Origin: Lyophyllum atratum
Lineage: Eukaryota; Basidiomycota; Agaricomycetes; Agaricales; Lyophyllaceae
NCBI GenBank assembly: GCA_014905825.1
Contig: JACGCN010000005.1
Location: 1,736,001-1,800,000, forward strand
Reading direction: 5' to 3'
DNA length: 64,000 nucleotides
The notes beneath the pieces are model-generated. The model saw only the letters and a program-made list of their open reading frames with translations, ran no database searches and had not been told where the DNA came from. The first letter of the stretch is position 1; every line of letters begins with the position of its first letter. Made by a program: the position numbers and the translations under genes. This document shows, piece by piece, positions 23,062-33,967 of the stretch.

Positions 23062-24085
23062 TCACGACTCCACGTTATCCCTGTGCACCCACCCCAGCAG
23101 CCTTTGTGCTTTTCCGCAGTCGAAGAATCCCTTTCTCCCGCTCACATCTTTGCCGTCCCTGATAGGGACGTCTGGCCAACACTTTTGCCTCAGCTCCTGG
23201 CTATTCCCGTCGCCCAAGATAACGGGGGCAGTGATGAAGAATGCCTCATGCCCAGACCACTTGCCGGTTTCCCCAGTTAAGGCTAAAAGAAACGCATCGG
23301 CGCCGGAGTCTTCCTGTAGGTAGCCCCACAAATCTTTGCTCCGTTGGACTGGATCGGTGTCCTTGACTGAAGAGGGGTTGGGAATAGACCAATGTAATCG
23401 TAGGCTGGCAATTCGCATAGATGGGTGACGTCGGACAATGGTGTCAGCTTGAAGTTCGCATATCCTACGACGCCGTTGAGTATCAGACTTATCAAACTCG
23501 AAATGAATCCTTACACTTTGGAAAGCCCATACGGTTCATCCGGCAAGCATGGATGGCTCTCATCTATCGGGAAGTATTCGAACTTGCAGTTCTGGCTGAA
23601 GACCATCGTGATGACGTTCACACTTGATGCTTGGGCGATTCGATTGATCTTCAGCTATTCAACAAACCATGAACAATGGTCACTTTCATCGCAGTAAGAA
23701 CCGAGTCAACGAGCTTACCTCTGCGCACGCTCGAAGGATATTCCAAGAAATGACGACATTGCTGAATAGAGGCATGAGGGTTAGGGGTTACGGTATCGAA
23801 ACTAGTGGGCTAGGTCTCTTACCCGTTATGAGTCGTTACTCCGTAATCCGTAGGATCGCGGTAGGCCGCTAGGTGCACAACGCCCTCGGATCCTTCCAAT
23901 GACCTCAGGACTACCTCGTAATCTTTCAGATCGGCCTGGACGAAGGTGAACTGCGGGTGTTGGACCGCCGCTCCTTCCGCTTGTGGGATGTAATCCAGCC
24001 CGACCACTGTGTGTCCGCGTCGAAGTGCTAGCTCCACCACAGGTCTCCCAACGTGCCCGTTACAACCAGTTACTGCGATTTTCAT
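23062..24085 (-). CDS. NAD-dependent epimerase/dehydratase (extended SDR family)
   Basis: The start MKIAVTGCNGHVGRPV carries the glycine-rich dinucleotide-binding motif (TGCNGHVG). It is followed by LDYIP and a FVQADLKDYEV segment contacting the cofactor, then VVHLAAYRDP. Further exons contain the presumed catalytic YGLSK (Tyr-x3-Lys) and ICELQADTIVRRHP. The C-terminal substrate-binding part (SMRIASLRLHW...) ends RDNVES. At least four introns are present, and one contains TTAGGG-like sequence by chance. The product should be a cytosolic NAD(P)-dependent epimerase or reductase acting on a nucleotide sugar or related compound. The substrate cannot be read from sequence. It is convergent with NPR3, 112 bp away. 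Confidence 0.82.
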
Positions 24086-25274
24086 GTCGACCCAAGTGTA
24101 GTGATGAGGAAATAAAATTGAGGAAATAGCTCCATGGTGGAGAATTCTCCGATAAATCAACGAGGATGAAGTACGTGATCAAATTTGGATCAGCTGTGCT
24201 TACACTAATAGTGATATTACTATTAGGTAGCAGACATACGCTCTACTTACACGTGTTCAATTTTTGCGTCTACAGCTGCCATTTCTTCCTGTAACCAACA
24301 TTTATCACGAGGCACCTTGGATAGAAACGCGCCAACTCGGGCCTGTCCGGTACACCCTCACAGTATGTGGACTGACTTTACGATGTGCAATGGCACCATC
24401 AGGGGCAGGGAGGGCCAATGACCAGGAATTGCGGACACATAATGGCTACACTAGCGGAGACATATTCTAGCCTGATGCAGTTTCATGCGGAGTACAGAAA
24501 CGTACTAAATGTGCACCCGCACCCCGATCCAACGTGACGAGTTGTCCAACGCTTTTCCAGCTTCGGGGTCCACGACCCGGTCAATGTCAATACTTTGGTT
24601 TCGGAGACATTTCGCTCGTCATAGCTTCAAGTTTGAGGGCGCACACATCCGAGAACCCTCTCGCCCTTGGGACTTCAAAAGACATATCTGGTTTAACCCG
24701 CAACTTTCTACGTCCGAAACGGCCTCTAGACACTCCCTCACTCCTTCAAAACATGCTGGGGCATTTATGATCGAAACTGGTGAGATTGTTTGATATTTTT
24801 GGGCGGGGACAAATATAAGCATCAGGTTACGCCACATCAAAAAAGTATATCTACTAAGGTTCTGATCTCTGGGTGAAGCAACATTATGGGGCCCAGCAAC
24901 AGCGGTAATAAATCAATCATACACTTTTGGTCAGTTCGCTGAAATTGCTGGCCCACTGCAGAGCTTGCAATCAATCATCAGTACTCTACTAGGATCAGCG
25001 GGCAGCCTGTGCTTGGCCGTCAGCTGGGTTGACATCATGACAGCCAGGTTCACGTCATGCCTTTGATGATGGATTATGGGTTCACGAAGCTATCTAAGGA
25101 AGAACATGTCTTCGAAGTATAGTGGGTCAACTCTTCAGAGTGGGTTTTGTGAGTGTCCGACTTCCGAATCCGATGCTCAGGAAACAGACATGTTGAATAC
25201 GTGCTCGGACTTCGCAGACCCGTTAAGTATCTGCACCATTAAGGATAGCGCAGTGTGTACCCCACTACTCTACG
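24086..25274. other. Intergenic region
   Basis: About 1.2 kb upstream of the epimerase gene. Small open frames overlap each other on both strands without recognisable domains. I see nothing further. Confidence 0.35.
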
Positions 25275-25635
25275 ATGCCTCCCGTCATGATACAGGATAT
25301 AGACGATGGACTGACGGCCACCATAAAACGTTGGGAGTACGAGTTAGTAGTTGTTTAGCTCCTGGTCTGGCTTATTCGATTGCGATGTCTGATGACTATC
25401 AATCCCTAGGATCACAGACGCCGCCAAACGGTGGAGGGCCTGGGGCAACGATGCTATCATCAAGGACTTTGTCCGACAAGTGGCCTTCAATCACCTGAAA
25501 CGCCAATTGGACGACGGCGAACTGGAACCTGAGTATTTGAGGGTCGATGTCGTGTATGCTCTGATGGAGGCAATGGTATTTATTATTTCGAAGCATGCAA
25601 CACGCTCACTCGTTCAGTATGGGTTCAAAGCTTGA
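25275..25635 (+). CDS. Possible small or fragmentary protein-coding gene, unknown
   Basis: From the ATG at 25275 (MPPVMIQDIDDGLTATIKRW) the frame runs to a GTTAGT donor and resumes in phase after a CCTAG acceptor at about 25410. It then gives a well-formed helical segment (KRWRAWGNDAIIKDFVRQVA, LKRQLDDGELEPEYL, VVYALMEAM). A further 42-bp segment with intron-like ends remains in frame either way, and the reading ends at TGA 25633-25635. The result is roughly 85-100 residues. The composition is typical of a folded helical protein, but I recognise no family. There is no clear promoter, so it may be the surviving piece of a larger, degraded gene. Confidence 0.35.
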
Positions 25636-26696
25636 TCCCAAAACTATGAAACGAACCGTACGCAGTCTGCGCTGTAGGGCCTTGATGCGTCGAACAATCG
25701 AAGTCTGCAGCAAAACTGGTCAGGCTTGCTGAATGGCCATGAGCACTACTAACGGTAACCTTTTCATGGATCTCCTCGTCTCCTAGTACACTGAAAATCA
25801 CTTTTTAGTGCTGGCCCAAGGACGTTCTTGTATAATTAATTACCCATGTATTCTATAGTATGCTGCCCAAACAATGTTAAGAATGGCTAGCCTTCATCAG
25901 AGATCCAGATGTCACTGATAGGCATGGAAAAAAGCTGCCTGGCTGAGTGGACAAGTTACAAGATGCCGGTAATTCGGTGTCTCCACCAGGGCGAACAAAA
26001 GCGGGGAAAATGACAAAGAAGAAACCATGAGGCAGATCTTCTGGAATGAGGGCGGGCTGAAGATATTGAACCCTCCAAGCGGCATACATGACGTGGATTC
26101 GAGAGGATTGAGAGGTCGGGTCGCGCTCCCCAAGTATTCCGCATTCCTCGTCTCGCCTGGAGGAGGTAAGTATCAAGAACATGAGCGAAGCGATGGTGTT
26201 TCAAGCTTCATTGCTTGGAGATTGCGGCAACACAAGGGGTCATCCTGAGGTAGTCATTCCGAAGCTACGAGACAGGGTCGATTGGGAGATTGAAGATGGG
26301 CGCAAGATGGACGACACGTCCACTCGCGATCGGTCGTTTCCGACATTCAAGGGCCTGGAGATCAAGCATAGACAAACTATTTTCACTTCGGTTGACCTAA
26401 GTACAACAAAATCTTCCTCCTCCCGCCGCGTGAAAGAAATCCAATCAGTTTGATTCAATATAGGCAGAGAGTGTCTCGATCTGCCTTTCCCTAGAGTTGT
26501 GTTCCTCCATGGTCTGCACGAACCTCCTTTATCCATCATGGCATTGAGGAATGAGTACATAACCTGAAACTGATGAAACAAAATGATAGAAAAAAACCTG
26601 TAGATCTACAACAATAGGTGACAACAGATATAGATGGGCGTTGGTGGTGTCGTGAAGAGGTGCAAGTGTGTACAGGAAAAGAGCCATAGCATGCCC
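25636..26696. other. Intergenic region
   Basis: About 1.06 kb downstream of eIF1A. Overlapping open frames on both strands are not protein-like. Nothing recognisable is present. Confidence 0.35.
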
Positions 26697-27351
26697 TTAA
26701 ATATCGTCGATATCCACCTCCCCTTCATCACCGAACTCGAACGTGCACTCTCCGTCCTCCTCGCCGAACGTATCGGTCTCGTTGATTTTGGCGTTTTCGG
26801 GGAGTTCACCGTACGCTTTCACTGTAGGATTGAAGCATCAGTGATTGCTCAATGGTAAGATTAGATCAATGCGACATACAATTACGTGCCTCGTCGGCCG
26901 TGTATTTGACAATAACATCCGCTTTGTCATCTTGGAAGTCACGCAGGGAGAGAAGGATGATATCGCCCTGGTTGATCCACACCTAAAATTGTATGGTTGA
27001 GTCAGCAACGAGAAGAAAGTTGTCGAGAGTAACGCAACACACCTTTTTACGCATCTTCCCTCGTATATGCGCTAACCGCTTCTCTCCGTCGAAGCATTGC
27101 GCCTCAAGACGCCCGTTACCAAGCATCTTTGTCACTTGTGCGTATTCCTGTCCATCCTCTCTGAACACCAACTCGCGCTTATCGTCGTCATTCTCGTTCT
27201 TTCCACGTCTCCTGTTTTTACCACCCTGATACCAATAGCGTCAGAAGTATACCAACATAGAAGGCGAATCGTGCATACCTTTCCCTTATTCTGCGATACG
27301 GCGATTTTGAGTCAGCAAACTGAAATTTTGTTAGATACACACCTTCGGCAT
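26697..27351 (-). CDS. TIF11: Translation initiation factor eIF1A
   Basis: A first exon of three codons (MPK) precedes a very short exon (NKGK). The coding sequence then runs [19 protein letters not shown] and the OB-fold region ([57 protein letters not shown]). The acidic tail ends EVDIDDI. This is full-length eIF1A. The protein binds the A site of the 40S subunit, and together with eIF1 promotes scanning and start-codon choice. Its last residues (DIDDI) dock onto eIF5B. The tiny first exons are normal for this gene in mushrooms-type fungi and were accepted because phases match. The stop is TAA at 26699-26697. Confidence 0.95.
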
Positions 27352-28696
27352 GCTGGGCGAGCGAGTTCTTTGTCTCTGCTAGGATCGCTCTTCAACTCTT
27401 GAAGGCGACGGCAGAAACTGTGTGTTGGAGGTTGCGGCGAAAGTTTGTGGTGGTGGCGAGACTGTGGTGGATGATCTCAAAGGTGCGAGGGACTCATCAT
27501 GATCGATGCCGGACCCGCCAGGATTATATTTGGTAGTGTTAGTCATCGGCCTCTACCACACCAAATCGGGACATAATGACATCCTTCAAGTTGCTCCGAT
27601 GAGCCCTGGGCCTGAGCCACCCTTGAATACACCCATGCCCACAAGAAGCATCCTTGGTTTGTTCGCGTTATCCTACCCGGTACTTTTACAGCTGAAATGT
27701 TATCCATCTTGAAATGAGCACTGGGTGATTTTCCGGCCTTTGTTCAGTATGTGCCTTCATCGATGCATCACTTGCTTGTTAATATTCACGGAGGTCCTGT
27801 CTAGATATATCTATAATTCGACATCCCTCGCTAGACGAGCATTTTACTCCCACTATCTCAGTGACACTTGACCCGTGTTCTTGTCCACCCAGTCCGCGAC
27901 CATGGTGGCTACCGCCACGTTTCTCTCGATGCTCTCAATCTTGGTGATGATCCATGAGATATTATTTGACCTGCTATATCGGAGAATCTAGGATGTCACA
28001 GGATACTTCCTCTGTGCCAGGGTTATGGCCTTTGTAGTCAGTTGTACACACCGCAGATTCACTGGGGCTCGCGCGACGACCGGTTATCTGACATGGTCTT
28101 ATCGCACAACACCAGGACCATCACGACCGAGGTGGAGGTGTTCACCGCATCAATGATTGTTCAACTGCCTGCGTCTGATGCCATTGGGCCTAGGTGGTCA
28201 AGGGACGTTCGGTCCCATACACTCACTGTGGGAGGAGGAAGTCGCCAGACTGGGTCTTTTTGCATACTCGAATTCACGACTGCTGGCTGTTTCGAGTCGC
28301 CGCCGATCAAGTCATTGATTACCGTAAAGGAATAGCATTCAAATTATCTTTCGAAGAGCCGCTTAGAATTCAAATCTGTTCGGCATATGTACCCTTCTGA
28401 TAACCACTGAGATCAGTGGCTGTTACATCAACTGCGAAGTTTCGGCGGAGAGCACAGATGTCAAGATGCTCTACTTGCCATCTTGATTTGTCTGAAGGCT
28501 CATGCATCATTTGAAAAGATTTTCAAGATATAAAAGTCGTGTATCCGAGCCTAGTATGAGTACAAATATTTTTCTGCCACAATAACCAAGGAGAACCCAA
28601 AGAGAAGCTATGTAGTAAAGAGCCTGTCAGAAGTAAACGCGAGAAACCCAAAAGTTCATGTATCCCCCCCGCACGTCAACGGCCTAAAGACCTTTT
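27352..28696. other. Intergenic region
   Basis: About 1.35 kb between eIF1A (transcribed leftwards from 27351) and the end of the ice-binding protein gene. Only short, unsupported open frames are present. Confidence 0.4.
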
Positions 28697-29749
28697 TTAA
28701 GTCACCACCGTCGCCTAAACGAAGTGTATATGAGCGTGGTTCAATGTATAAAATTGAAAAACGGAAACTAGGTGATAAGAATGAGCAAGCACGTACCTGC
28801 TGGAGCGACACAGCAGTCTGTGCGAGGATCCGTCCGTTCAATGTCGCGCCAGTGACGAGAGTCACAGACGTCTTGCTGAGGATAACCCCTTCGAGATGTG
28901 CGCCTGCCCCAGCGGACACAGATCCAGAGACCACCCATACAATATTTTTGTTGAGAGCACCGCCAGAAAGGATTACTTTTTTCCCAGCAGCGATAGTAAA
29001 GGTGCTAGCAATTTGGAAGATCCAGGCTAGGATGACGTATATAATCAGAACGTGAAGACACGGATGGACTGAAGGCAGTGCACGAACTGTCTGTGGAAGA
29101 TCCTAACAGGGTGAAATCAGCACCGGCGCTGACCGCGCCCGTCCATTTATAAAGCCCTGGGACGAGCACAAGGCCACCAAGACCACCTATTAAAAAAACC
29201 GTGAGATTTTCACCGCAAAGAATAATAATCTGAAAACTCACCGTTCGCAAAGTCCGTGAATCCGGGATTAACACGGCCAGTCGCGTCAGTGAATGCAGTC
29301 TGCATGTCTCCGATGGCAACAGTGAGCATCGATGGCGTGGGCGCGGAATATGACGCAGCAAACAGGTGTCCTGTGACTTGAGCTGATGTTGAAAAAGTGC
29401 CAGTTGAATCGAGGGTGAGAGAGAAACCGGTGAGGCCGATTGCTGCAACGGGGCTAACACCAATCGCGCCGGCTAGTGCGTATGAGTATGATACGCTCTA
29501 TTCCAGACGTGAATGTGACTTACTGATCGTAGATGGATTGACGGTTGACACCCCCGCTTTAGCAAGGACGGCAAAATTAGCTGCTGTACGGAGATTGACT
29601 GCTGCAGGGCCAATTGCTAAAACAGATGGTGCAGCGTTGAAGACAGCCTATGTGATGAGCAGACGATTACGTCTGCGACGAGCAGTGGTAGTATTGAATC
29701 GGCGTACCAGAAGGGCGAAGGCAAGAGCGGTAAAGGTTGTGGAGAACAT
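28697..29749 (-). CDS. Secreted ice-binding (antifreeze) protein, DUF3494 family
   Basis: The start MFSTTFTALAFALL and the first part of exon 2 form a secretion signal (cleavage near SVLA). The DUF3494 domain follows: VNLRTAANFAVLAKAGVSTV, ITGAIGVSPVAAIGLTGFSL, then the helix DMQTAFTDATGR. Next come GLYKWTGAVSAGADFTLLG, WIFQIAS...AAGKKVILSGGA, IVWVVSGSVSAGAGAHLEG and VILSKTSVTLVTGATLNGRI. The last exon adds only ATVVT. Introns have matching phases. This family folds as a beta-solenoid with a flanking helix and binds ice crystals, preventing their growth outside the cell. It occurs in snow moulds, edible mushrooms, algae and bacteria, and its patchy spread is attributed to horizontal transfer. 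The gene looks intact. Its neighbours are unrelated and both flanks are gene-poor. Confidence 0.92.
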
Positions 29750-32369
29750 GATGAAGGTCGTGATTCGTGTGAGGATTGACTGCAAGTCCCAGTAGTAGGG
29801 CTAGTGGATGACTTCTTGAAAGTCGTCTTCCTCCGCCGTTTAAATACCTTTGAGTCCAATACAAGCTTGAGGATTTCTTCTTATCCATCGTCATAGAGCA
29901 GTATGACGTGTAGCGCAATATGGCGTGCTGAAATTTTTCATAACGTGTGTCGCAATGGGCCTAGGGGCCTTCCTTCTTTTGACATTCTCATCTATCATGT
30001 TTTGTGCTCGCGGCAGAAGGGCAGGGGGGAATCATTGGTTCAGTATATTGACTAGCAGCGGATTTGCTCCAGGAAGTAGTGTATCGATGGGGGCAGGCAG
30101 GAGGGACAAAAACTTTATGAGCAAAGAGCGATCTCAGTCAAGCTTGATTAGCAAGCTGGATTGGACGTTGGCATGTCAGGATCACAATGACATACAGGTC
30201 AGGACGTACTGTTGCCAAACGGAAATTAAGAGGGGGCAGTAGGAAGGAGATCTGATAGATGCTTCTGAGATTGAACATGTAGAACTCAGCAGAATCGAGC
30301 GGAATTCAGGGGGGAAAAGAACAATTTGCACTTGAATGCAACGCGGGGCCGCCAAAGGGCAAGACACCAGAAGGGCAACAGTGCTAAAGCTAGCGCATTA
30401 TTATCCAACTCTAGGGCTTTGAAAGATGGCTACATAAGCAGTAAACCAGGCAAGGGGGTTCGACGCGTTGTATGCGGTACCAACGATTGGCGATGTGGCA
30501 TTGTTGAATCATGATCGTCGCATCCCTCGAAAAGGTGTGAAACCGTACCGGGCGACTTCCTGGACATATGTTCTGATTCGAGTTTGAGAAAGATGAGTCA
30601 TACGACGCTGCTATTTGAGAGATATGTACTTACTTATCCTCCTCCTTTGCGAACGCCCCTCCTTCTGCGTCGCAAAGAAACCGAGGTGCCAAAACTATCT
30701 TGAAGAGTCGGATTCCGGCCAGTGGCCTTGATACTCCCTGGGCCGAGCGTCAAGATGAGGTATTCTCTCTTCGATATATATTTCCGACCTAAGAGCGGGG
30801 GAGGCACTGCCATGATTGACATTGTCTATGCATCCAAAATCCCACCGTCCTTTTGATCAATTCATTTTATGTCGGAGGTCATGGTTATAGATCGATCTCT
30901 CGGATGCGGTTGATGACGTCTCCAGGCTTTGTTGGGTCTGTTCTCCTCAGCCTTCAAGTCACCATAAAAGGTCACATACCTGCCTTATCCTAGAACCCGA
31001 AGTTTGGCCGACCATCTGTCGTCAACAATCATTCAAATGCAGTATGTTCGTTCACTGGTCACAGGCACTGCACGCTTCCCGCGAGTCAGGAACCCTGGGA
31101 AGTGACGTTGAGCATGCACGTAATCTTCCTTGCTCTCCGAAGGGATCTCACCCAAAGTCTTCTTCGATTGACAGGAGCGCACGACGATATGCGGAGATAA
31201 CAGATGGCCTCACTGACCAGATCAACGCTCATCGGATTGTTCCCTCCGTGGACACCGCCGCTCATTTCTCCCGCTATGGTTATGGCTTGAGGCTAATAGT
31301 ATATATGTATGGCGAAGTGGCGTCGGATAGCTGTGTGTGTGGCGGTGATATCTGGAGTGGGAGCGTCGGTTGGTAAATGCCTTGGTGATTGCTGCAGTAC
31401 TCTGTTTTCAGGATAAGTGCAGGCAGTTCAGCCTGCCTTGACCCCCTGACTCTCGAAGTCAAACAGCTGCATCAGCATGTGCTCGCAGTCACCGTGTGAC
31501 TTTAGTGTCTTCCAGTAGGAGGGCCGAGGCACAGACGATACTTGTACCTCTAAGTTATCTGTGCACGATTGGTTAGCAAAGTGTCATGTCCTACTAGTTT
31601 GGGACTAACTGAGTTACTGCCCCCTCGAGCGTGGAACTCACTCTCAGCCTCGTGTAATCCCTAATGCGCGATCTGCAATGGGGTGAACCTCCTGCTGTGC
31701 CATGATCCGAGCAGACTCTATGACAGCCATGTATTTGACTCTCATCGCCGGAAAGACGCGTGCTCAGCTTTTAGATACTGCTAACTGAACTGACTTACCT
31801 CGTCTCACGGCCAGAGAATAGATGAGCAGCCTGTAATAGGGTCCTTCAACTGCGAATGCCCAACATGTCACGGAGTTCTCATAGCCGCGGGAACATCAGG
31901 CCTTGTGGGAACAGCGAGCGGAAAGGCTATAGCGATCCAAGTCTGATAGTGGCTGGATGCAGTGGCAGGGTCCCGAGTACGAGTCCAGGTCGGTCGCGTC
32001 TTTCATCATGAATAGACAGACTGCTATGATGAAGATACTGCCCGGGCGTTCCATTTCAAGAAGGACGCTTTGGTCACCGTGTAGCTAGTTTTATAGTGAG
32101 AAATCGAACTTATGGCCAACGGTTGTCAGCATTGCCAGAGATGTGCCGACTCCAAGAAGGAGTGATATCATAAGAAAGTACAAGTAGAGAGTACACATAC
32201 ACATACACAAAAAGCAGGACGTATCGCATCTAGAAGTGAGGCGCTATAACATGTTTGAAACTGAGCACGCTTCTTCGTTCGTATCCCTGTCAACAGAATA
32301 ATAAGCCCAAGATACATTAACGCCGCCGCTCGGAAACGAACATTTCCTCCACCTTTAGGCTAAATGGGC
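29750..32369. other. Gene-poor region
   Basis: About 2.6 kb. A minus-strand open stretch near 30822-30634 ends at a strong GTAAGTA donor, but neither flank gives a continuing exon. The remainder has only short frames. No RNA gene or mobile element is recognisable. Confidence 0.35.
29839..29846 (-). promoter_or_regulatory. TATA-like element of the ice-binding protein gene
   Basis: TATTTAAA on the minus strand lies about 90 bp upstream of the start codon at 29749. It is a reasonable distance for a core promoter element, but the match to TATAAA is imperfect. Confidence 0.35.
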
Positions 32370-32892
32370 TCAAGTTGAAGTCGTACTGGACGGGAGATTG
32401 GCTGCTTCCGCGGCACGCGACACTAGATCGGGGGCGACCTGGGGTACTTGTGGTTCCGGATACATCCTCTTCAGATGGCGGTACTTGCGCAATGAGTACA
32501 GCGCAAGGGTTTCTATACCATAACATGACAGAGACTATCAGCGGGGGTGTGATACTTGACTGAGACAATACGACCACGCACCTTTCTTGATGTAATCACC
32601 AAGTCGCAGCGCCTTCTCAATCTCCTCCCGGTCCGTCAGGTGTCTATTCTCTATTCTCGTCGAGTATGAATAGCGGCGGACATTAGGAAAGCGATATAAG
32701 GCCGCTCACTGTCGTACATTCTCCGTATTCTGCCATTGAAGTCGTACCTGGTCAAAACGAATTAGCCACGGATTTGGTGATCGTGTGAGCACAGGCCGGG
32801 GCAACACACGAAGGGTCTGGGTAGTCTCTGCCTAGCCTGTGGAGTTCCTTATACAATGCCAGAGCACGTAGACGTGTAGAATTACATGCCAT
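32370..32892 (-). CDS. LYR-motif mitochondrial protein, ETFRF1/LYRM5-like
   Basis: Four small exons (32892-32810, 32747-32710, 32650-32582, 32512-32370) join in phase to 110 residues. The start contains the LYR-type motif (LALYKELHRLGRDYPDP). It continues YDFNGRIRRMYDKNRHLTD, then EEIEKALRLGDYIKKETLAL and YSLRKYRHLKRMYP. The sequence and length match the human ETFRF1 (LYRM5) pattern. That small mitochondrial matrix protein binds the electron-transfer flavoprotein and displaces its FAD. Like other LYR proteins it probably also binds the acylated mitochondrial acyl carrier protein. The 40-residue tail after the conserved part is Pro/Ala-rich. Each exon is too short to stand out alone, so the gene is easily missed. 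The internal start codon next to MACNST was chosen because it gives the family's usual length. Confidence 0.85.
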
Positions 32893-33967
32893 CCCCTCCA
32901 ACTGTCGAGCCTTGTCAGTGCAATGAGGTCAAGTGAACCGGAGTTAGAGCTTGAACCTGAGCATTGTGGGAAACTGTGACGCCTTTGTTTCACAGTCACA
33001 CCTCCGCCGCTTTTTTCGAAACCCACCCAGACCCACCCGTAGATCCTCGAAAGGCCTCCCCTGAGAGCGTTCCGTCGCGATGCCCACTGCCGCAAGGAAC
33101 TCTTTTTAAGTTTCTTCGATCAGGAAAACAGATTCCGGTCTTCAATAGCCCACATTCCGTGAAAATGATCGGTTCTATTTTTAGCACCATGGAGATTTCG
33201 AAATTTCACGAACGTTTCTTGGACCCATCCGAGTCGCTAGCCACTGCCTGCCACCGTCCGACACATCTCCTCACAACGCCTTTTCCTGACATAGCCGACA
33301 CAGCATATCATTTATCTTGGCGGCTCCGCCTAGGGCCTAGTCGTATGTGCCTTGATAAACGTTGGTGGCCGCATCGTCGAAAATGTAGTGGTGGTGGTGT
33401 CGAGTGGTGTGTTGGGTCAAAAATCGATACTTCTTTCATAAGGTTACGGTCGCCCATAGACTGAACTCTAACGACTCATTGTATACAGAATCCAGATACT
33501 AACAGATGCGTCTTTGACAGCTTCTTGAATATCGAGGATATAGCCCTCCTTCGAGTCAGACTTACAAGCCTATAGGTGATGGATATTCTTGGCTGTGCCT
33601 TTGTATTGTGACCAGGGCGGAGCACATCATAGGCTCAACTAAGCCCCTCTCACGTGAAACGTCGTGGACGTTCTTGGTATGAGACTAGAGCACATCAAGC
33701 CAGATCAATCCGTCAGTTGCCACTGACAAAATTTGCCGTGGCGACTTAGCACTTCCAAGAAAGGAAACTGATCAATAACAATTTCAATTGGCTCTCGACC
33801 ACGAACGTGCAAGGAACTCAAAAAAACTGCTCGCATGGAGTCGCTCGATCGGAATGGACTGGGTACGCTTTTAAAGCCGATTCTGTACTGAGTAACAGCA
33901 AGCGCTTTTCCCGCCTTCCCCCCACCCGAGGTCCCTCAGATCGCCTCTGTTCATTCGACGGTCGACC
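32893..33967. other. Region between ETFRF1-like gene and PHO84-like gene
   Basis: About 1.07 kb between divergent genes. A 166-residue plus-strand open frame (32964-33464) has no recognisable content and is probably chance. The right part contains the phosphate-transporter promoter. Confidence 0.4.
33651..33656. promoter_or_regulatory. CACGTG element upstream of the phosphate transporter
   Basis: CACGTG, the core site of Pho4-type bHLH regulators in yeast, lies 312 bp upstream of the phosphate-transporter start at 33968. Position and gene function fit phosphate-starvation control. Other CACGTG copies occur in the window, so this is suggestive only. Confidence 0.4.

Noticed and set aside
23765..23800. 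TTAGGG-like units resembling telomeric repeats
   Set aside because: Only about two imperfect units. They lie within an intron of the epimerase gene, between well-supported exons.
32964..33464. 166-residue plus-strand open frame upstream of the phosphate transporter
   Set aside because: No recognised content. It lies in the promoter interval of two divergent genes.
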